This document shows positions 58,260 through 64,000 of a stretch of 64,000 nt of DNA, in pieces. Position 1 is the first letter of the stretch. Every line of letters starts with the position of its first letter. The notes beneath the pieces are model-generated. The model did not search any database. It worked only from the letters and a program-made list of their open reading frames with translations, and was not told where the DNA came from. A program made the translations under genes and the position numbers. This DNA comes from Straminergon stramineum (lineage: Eukaryota; Streptophyta; Bryopsida; Hypnales; Calliergonaceae), in the NCBI GenBank assembly GCA_963920665.1, contig OY987273.1, forward strand, positions 3,722,501 through 3,786,500. The letters run 5' to 3'.

Positions 58260-58690
58260 ACGGCTAGATCGAGGCGGTTGGAATGCCGTCTACACGATCA
58301 AACGACCATAACGAGGCGGATGGAAGACCATCCACACAATTGGATGGCCAAGACAAGGCGGATGACCACCTTGAGGCGGTCGGAATGTGCTCGGACAATC
58401 AGACAGCTGCGACGAGGTAGACAGAATGCTGTCCGCATGATCAGACGGCCACAACGAGGCAAACGGAATGAAGTCCGCACGATCGGACGACCGTGACAAG
58501 GCGGATGGAAGACCGTCTACACAATCGGACGGCCAAGATAAGGTGGACGGCCACCTCAAGGCGGTCGGAATGCGCCTGGATGCTCGGACGGCCTCGACGA
58601 GGCGGACAGACTACCATTCGCATGATGGACAGCCACAATGAGGCAGACATAATGAAGTCCACATGAACAGACAACCACGAGGAGGCGGAT
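58260..58690. repeat. CGGAC minisatellite with ~185-bp higher-order unit
   Basis: GATCAAACGACCATAACGAG at 58296 and GATCGGACGACCGTGACAAG at 58481 begin two long related units, each containing GGCGGATGGAAGACC and CAAGGCGGTCGGAATG-like segments. It lies 5' of kinase copy 3. Confidence 0.65.
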
Positions 58691-58711
58691 GCGGATGAAG
58701 CATCTGCCACC

Positions 58712-58717
58712 TATAAG
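58712..58717 (+). promoter_or_regulatory. TATA-like site of kinase copy 3
   Basis: TATAAG at the position equivalent to TATAAAAG in copy 1, about 205 bases before ATG 58921, followed by the conserved leader. Confidence 0.4.
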
Positions 58718-58920
58718 TGGAGTGGATGGCCCTTCTACAATCACTTTTGCCTTGCCCCTTGCGTTTCGCAAGTGTGGAGTGGAAAGCTTGGTGGTTCATC
58801 CTCCATTGGCTCCTCTCCTTGGGAAGGCAGAAGTCTTATTTGGGGGCCCCATTATTGCTATTTTTTCTAGTGAATTTCTAAGTTTTAATTACAAATTTTT
58901 GGTATTAAAAATTTATCACA

Positions 58921-60405
58921 ATGTCAAATTTGAAGAAGGCATCGAAGGGAAAACAAGTGGTACACGAGAAGGTGGCAACTAAGGAAATTCCATCCAATAC
59001 ATGCAAAGCATTCTTGACCGAATGCATTGCAAAATTCTGTATTTCGGAAACCACTATGTCTCTTGACACAAAATATGTAAGATATGGAGAGGAGTGTCCA
59101 TCCAAATTCAAGGCAGACATGACGCAGAGAATGTTGGATGCCTTATACGTTCCGCAATGGCAACATGCGACGGAGAAGAGGGGCTTCAACAAATGTTTGG
59201 AAAACAAGGTGCATGATGCATTGTGGAACGTTGATGTGTTTCTCGGAAAATATGGGAAACAGCACCGTGCAAATGATGAAGCCTTTGAGCAAGTCATTCT
59301 CAAAGCTCAATTGTTTATTGGGCGTTGCGCCCCATATGCGAAGAGGCGTAATAGATGAGGGTCATTGGGTTGGTGGACTAGCAATGAGAGACTTGCTGAA
59401 TTGGATAAGGGTAGACATCATCTTATAGTGCTTCTGGACACCACACGGGTGATTCCCCAAAATGGCTTAATCATGAGGGGAGGATATGCAACGATTCGGA
59501 GGGTGAGAATTGAAGGATGTCTAGGGATAGCTCCATCTTGGGAGTTCACAGCAAAGATATCCAACCACCACGCTATGCAGCCTCAGCTTGCAAAGTTGGA
59601 ACATCAAAATGAATCAATGGCAATGAGGATTCCACATTCAAGAGTTATACGGTTTGTTGCAATTCATGCAAGAACGAATGAAGGGTACTCGTATTGGTAG
59701 AATGGCAGAGCACTTTAGCAAATGTTGAACCTGGATAATGATTATCCAAACAACAGATATGTCCGGTTACAATATTTGAATCCAACAGAGTCAGATGTGA
59801 CTAAAGCTTTTCATCTTGCTCAGTTTTGGAAGAAGCGCACCGAGCTTGCTTGGGCATTGGTGCATATCATGAATGCGGTACATGTTGCTAGACATCTACA
59901 CAATGATATTTCTCCAGACAATATTATGTTTCATTTCCCTAATGATGAATCACGTGTCTACATTGGCATTCGCAATTGGGGCATGACTACTGTAGCTGCC
60001 GAACCAATGAAATCCTTGTATACGTTCACATGTACAAGTGACATAAACGAAGCTTTAACAAGGAGGTGGTGGGTGGATCCAAGCATTGTATATTTGCATA
60101 GAAGAGATGCAAATGTGGATATCATTCGACATTTATCATGTGCATGGGAGGAATATGCGAATGGTAAAATAGCTCAAAGGATCAATAAACAATGCATGTC
60201 ACAGAACTACAACAAATTGCAATGGGAAACAAGTGCAATGGCCATGTTTAGCTACCACCAATTGGGAATTGTGTTTCACCAATATTTGGACCGACTTTGT
60301 CAAAGAGGTGATGGTTATCAGGGTGGTTTGGCCCACATCATCAATCGGTTCACTGGCCAATTCAATTGGCCTATGCTGGATGAACACTTCCGACATTCAT
60401 ATTAG
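58921..60405 (+). pseudogene. Protein kinase-like gene, copy 3
   Basis: A single frame of 495 codons from ATG 58921 to TAG 60403 with three stops (TGA 59356, TAG 59698, TAG 59716). The N-terminal domain (about residues 1-145, with SLDTKYVRYGEEC, VPQWQHATEKRGFNKC and ENKVHDALWNVD) is conserved in all copies and distantly in the 12591 gene. The kinase-like part has GGYATIRRV, FTAKIS, a NDISPDNIMFH catalytic-loop equivalent and IRNWGM where DFG is expected. The changed Asp suggests a pseudokinase or a dead copy. TAG 59698 aligns with TGG in copy 2. The shared TGA 59356 implies that copies 2 and 3 descend from an already interrupted ancestor. The C-terminus ends HFRHSY. Confidence 0.75.
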
Positions 60406-61679
60406 TAATATAGTGCAAGAATGCACTATATAGAGTTTTATAAATATTTTATAAATGTAGAACTTTGGATTTATGCATGTAAATTGCTTAGTATATATGC
60501 ACCCCTAGAGTATGTCAATATATGTGAAATTAAACATAAATTTTGAATTTTTCAATCTATTTGAATTGTTTTTGAATGAATATCAATTTTTGACAAATCA
60601 AAAATATCTCTTGTTTGAGTGCAAAGTGCAATATTTCTTCTTGAATGTAGATGGATATTTAGTTGACAAGCTTGTATGACAAATTGCATGATGTATGATG
60701 TGTGGGTGCAAAAGTTTCTGAGCCCGTTCAATTTCATTTGGAATAAGTCTTAGAAGAAGACCATTTCATTTATGATATGGAATTACTTAGACCTTCGTAG
60801 AAGTTTTGTTCCAACGATTTCATTGATATTTGAATTATCATGACAACCCGTTAAAGCAATTGTGGTTTTATTGTTTTAGTGTCTATACTTATAATGTATC
60901 AACTATGAAGAGACATAATTAGTAAATTCATCACAAATTTACAATGAAGGATTTTAAAGCAATTTACAGAAATGATTTGTTTGAAAAAGGAAGTTGTATC
61001 TTATTCACTTGAAATCTTTGGAAGCAAACATGAAGCATGTGACCGTATTTTTGTTGGCATGTAATTTTGAGATTAAATTGTCCTATGGGTTTTTTTTAAG
61101 AGAACTTTCCAGTAGCAAATGATTTTATCAATTCAAACAAAATTCTAACATAATTTATGAAGTGAAATCGAAAAACAAAGAGAGTGATTCAATTTTAGTA
61201 TTTTTTCAAAAAGGTTTAGGACTTTACGGCACTTGGATTTTTAGAAGCCTTTGGGTTCAAAATTTAGACCCTCAATTTTTTTTTCATTGCATTGTTTTCA
61301 TAAAATGAACAAAGGAAAATAGGAAATTAAGCTCTAAATGCATGGGTCACAAAATGTATGTGTGTCCAATATTTTCCTAAACCCTAAACCGTAATAAATT
61401 TGTTATTTTGGGTACCAATTCTTTGTATATTTATTAAAAAAATCCTTTGAAATTCTATTGTAGCACTCGAAAATGAATTACGAAAATAATTGGAAATGAC
61501 TTTTCTCTTTATAAATTTGTATAGTGCAATGTTCTTTTTCTTCATTGCTAAGGACTCTTAGAAATAAGCATGAAATGTACCAAATTTCAAAAATAAAATC
61601 ACATTAGAAATTCTCTTAGAAGAAAAAATTAAAGATAGAGACTAAATTTAGGGAGGCTTAAGTGAACGGTCGGATGGGT

Positions 61680-61925
61680 TGGTGGACAGGCTCTAGAGAC
61701 TTCAGACAATGGTGCGGACGGAGGCGTGGATTGCTGGATGGGATGGCAGACGGGCTCTAGAGACCACGGAGGTGGTCGCAAACAAGCGGACGGGATGGCG
61801 AACAGGCTCTAGAGACCGCTGACGAGGTCGTGAACGGGCGGACAGGATGGCGGATGGGCTCCAAAGACTACGGACGGCGGCGCAGACGGGTTGGTGGACG
61901 AGCTCCAAAAACCACAGAAGACAAT
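61680..61925. repeat. Minisatellite with GGCTCTAGAGAC units
   Basis: GGCTCTAGAGAC or a variant starts at 61689, 61753, 61805 and 61857, with a weaker copy near 61900 (spacing 44-64 bases), separated by GGACGGGATGGCG-type sequence. It is part of the right end of kinase unit copy 3. Confidence 0.7.
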
Positions 61926-62081
61926 GCGAACGGGGTTGCGAATGGGTGGACGGGGTAAAAGAAATTACCCCAAGGTAAAAAATTGATTTGCGAATGTCAT
62001 CGGACGTCTGAGGGGGTCGAGTCCGCGGATGTCTAAAATCCGGACATTGGCAGTTGTGTCCGGACGCCTTGTCAACCTTGC

Positions 62082-63225
62082 TCCTGCATAATGGAAATCG
62101 GTCTCCACCATTTCCCATCGGACTTGGAATGCTTCATTAAATGGTTTGGCAAGTTTGGGGCTTAACCAAAAAGGCACATTTCCTTAATCTACCACATGTT
62201 TCTATATTTTCCTCATAATATGTAAAACCTTGTCTGTACATGGCATCTTTGCATCTAAATCACGTAGGTTATACACAATGATGCACACCAATTCAACAAA
62301 ATTGGTGCAACGCCTCAAGAAATGGTCATTGTTTATTATCTTCTTCATCTCCTAAAACTTCGTGCAACTTTTTGTTTTCTTGTCCTTCAATGTCCTCATG
62401 TACTTTTTCCAACATGGATCCATTCCACTTTGTTGGAGTGCTCCATTCACCTTCAACAAATGGTGAATCGCAATGAAATTCGAGGCAAATTTTGTTTCCC
62501 TTGGCATCAACAAGCTATAGTCCTTACTTTCGTAAATCCGACATATTGCAAGCAGCATGTGCCGCTTGCTGAAAAATGTAAGAAACATTTGGGCTTTTTC
62601 CACTATGTCCATCACCTAGGCTTGCTTTCTCCAATCTTTAAGCAACAAATTCAAGGCGTACACCATGCAACTTTGAAAAGAAATATGCGGATACTTCTTT
62701 GTTATAATTCTACATGTTGTGGGGTTCACAAGAGCATTGACCATTGTTATTTGCACCGCATTCTCTGGCCCTACCTTTTGTATGAATTTGTCCAAAATAG
62801 TTGCCAAATACTTTGAATTTTTTTCAAACCCACTTGTATCCACTGATCCTAAGAATTGCTCTTCTACGGAAGACACGAGCATGGCATTCACCAAGGATTG
62901 ATTTGTAACTGAGCTCCATCTATCAATAGAGAATGTTGCACCAAACTTTCTTATACTATCCTCGATCCTCTTGTATAGCTTCACCTCAAGATTTGCCTTC
63001 ACTTAGTCTAGCAATTTTGTTCATAGAGCAAGGTACGATGGCGGGCTATATGGATTTTTGAGCTCAACTCTCTTCTTTACTGCTTCTTTGAATGCTGTAG
63101 ACTAAGCAACTGCAAATGGTATGTTTGTTGAATAGAAGAAATTAGCCCACAATGCATCCAAATTGCATTTATCAGCTTTTTCAAAATCATCTCCTAGCAG
63201 ACTTTGTCTTTGAGGCCTACTCATG
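62082..63225 (-). pseudogene. hAT transposase fragment truncated by kinase unit copy 3
   Basis: The reverse frame runs from about 63225 (PQRQSLLGDDFEKADKCNLD) through ATFSIDRWSSVTNQS, SVDTSGFEKN, KVGPENAVQIT and CMVYALNLLLKDW. It then reaches VETDFHYAGA, where homology stops at 62082. The second catalytic Asp lies in TMVNA, where relatives have TTDNA, so it is lost. Several in-frame stops are present. It is closely related to the 45214-48518 gene; the C-terminal third is missing. Confidence 0.7.
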
Positions 63226-63326
63226 GAAGACAGTAGGGTTAGACATATGTCACATTTAACTACTTCTGGACTTTGGAGAAGTCCAGAAATTAAAAACTAC
63301 TAAAATCTCCAAATGGTTAGTGTTGC

Positions 63327-63600
63327 ATCTGGAGATCTCTCCATTTCCTTGATGTATCTAGAGATCTCTTGGAATCAAGTAATATTGATGTTTCACATGC
63401 TTCAAATTGTACCCTATATGTCCCTATATCTGGAGATCTCCTGGAATCAAGTAATATTGATGTTTCATGTGCTTCAAATTCTACCGTATATGTAATTATA
63501 CCTGGAGAACTCCTATGAAAAAGTCGTATATATGCTTCACATGCTCCAAATTCTATACTTGTAATAATTCTAAGGACTGCTTTTTGTGCTTGGAGAGCAA
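63327..63600. repeat. 72-bp tandem repeat
   Basis: ATCTAGAGATCTCTTGGAA at 63356, ATCTGGAGATCTCCTGGAA at 63428 and ACCTGGAGAACTCCTATGAA at 63500 begin units 72 bases apart. A partial unit occurs at 63328. The spacing is a multiple of three, so reverse frames stay open without being genes. Confidence 0.75.
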
Positions 63601-64000
63601 AAAAATTATATAGTTTAGGGCCCATCTTCTTTAGAAGTGTCTCAAATACATCCTTATGCGAAGGAATTCCTATAATTTGATCAGGAGTTCTCTAGATAGG
63701 AATTCTTGAGTTATCCCTATAGCAAGGAAGGTTGCATCCAATCATTGTTCAACATAGAAAACATGACACTACCTATCAAGAGATCTCTAGATGACAAACA
63801 ATAGAAGCGAATATGGCTCCCACCCCCAAGCAATTGATCAATTATTGAATGTGGGATACCATATACACCTCAATTGATCTCCAATACTAACTAAATACCT
63901 CAAGTAATTTATAGTAACTTAGAAGAACAAAGTCCAATACCTTGGAAGTCTAGAAAGTGAGTGTCAGAAGTGAGTCTAAGTTCAACATTGTTGTCTAGAG
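63601..64000. other. No gene recognised
   Basis: AT-rich sequence with scattered GAGATCTC and GGAGTTCTC words related to the preceding repeat. Confidence 0.4.

Larger units (their letters stand above)
58076..62081 (+). mobile_element. Kinase-bearing repeat unit, copy 3 (most complete)
   Basis: The order is CGGAC minisatellite, TATA-like site, leader, kinase-like frame, about 1.2 kb of AT-rich 3' flank, and a second CGGAC minisatellite ending GCCTTGTCAACCTTG at 62081. The right end is conserved in copies 1 and 2 and abuts a truncated hAT frame at 62082. I could not find matching hAT sequence to the left of 58076, nor clear terminal inverted repeats, so the mechanism is open. Confidence 0.6.

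Noticed and set aside
58140..58800. Genes on either strand of the CGGAC minisatellite
   Set aside because: The frames follow the repeat periodicity and differ between copies of the unit.
5067..60405. Stop codons repaired by U-to-C RNA editing or reassigned codons
   Set aside because: Such editing is known in plant organelles, not nuclear genes. Several stops align with Trp in relatives (TGG to TAG/TGA), which U-to-C editing would not restore.
63313..63625. Reverse frame of repeated FEACETSILLDS-type units as a repeat protein
   Set aside because: It is the translation of the 72-bp minisatellite with no start context or family similarity.

Overview
This looks like a transposon-dense stretch of a eukaryotic nuclear genome, most likely a land plant. 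The evidence is GT-AG introns, TTTAGGG-type interstitial telomere-like repeats, hAT transposases of the BED finger / DUF659 / C-terminal dimerisation type, a MULE transposase with a GCM1/WRKY-like zinc finger and a SWIM finger, and AT-rich intergenic DNA. I cannot name the species. The style (ParB plus methyltransferase gene, heavy reuse of a kinase-like family) would fit a bryophyte, lycophyte or fern, but that is only inference. A 200-base run of N marks an assembly gap. Almost every coding region is a long reading frame kept open over hundreds of codons but interrupted by a few nonsense codons, and frameshifts are rare. I therefore read most loci as recently decayed genes or element genes.

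Layout. Positions 1-3473 hold a degenerate kinase-like unit (copy 1) with a TTAA-flanked element inside it. From 4.4 to 18 kb there are four genes of two families. Three carry a shared ~110-residue module built around 'HIxKLFP' and 'xVDWST' (5067-7430 with a RING-H2 finger; 8805-9996 reverse; 16435-17994). One is a kinase-like gene (11053-12591 reverse). Each has a GC-rich 'GGCGACYGCGGGT' tract on its 5' side, and the tract orientation follows the gene.

From 19.4 to 36.2 kb a hAT transposase gene is split by a 13,549-bp MULE (20850-34398). The MULE has imperfect terminal inverted repeats and a diverged 10-bp target duplication. Removing the insert and one duplication rejoins the hAT frame exactly. 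The MULE carries its own transposase (29084-33134), a ~10-exon reverse-strand gene joining a ParB-like domain to a beta-class DNA amino-methyltransferase (21044-25586), and two unrecognised reverse-strand genes.

From 38 to 49 kb there is an unrecognised Lys-rich gene remnant, kinase unit copy 2 (reverse) interrupted by a 921-bp TTAA-flanked element whose empty site is visible in copy 3, and a nearly complete hAT gene (45214-48518 reverse). From 49.5 to 57 kb lie two more genes with the VDW module, one of them a 1,081-residue RING-H2 frame. From 58 to 62.1 kb is kinase unit copy 3, whose conserved right end cuts a third hAT fragment (62082-63225). A 72-bp tandem repeat follows.

Functionally the window is a record of nested and amplified elements. 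The two strongest items are the large MULE with methyltransferase cargo, and the oriented GC-rich tracts plus an 18-bp motif shared by the 5' flanks of otherwise different genes.
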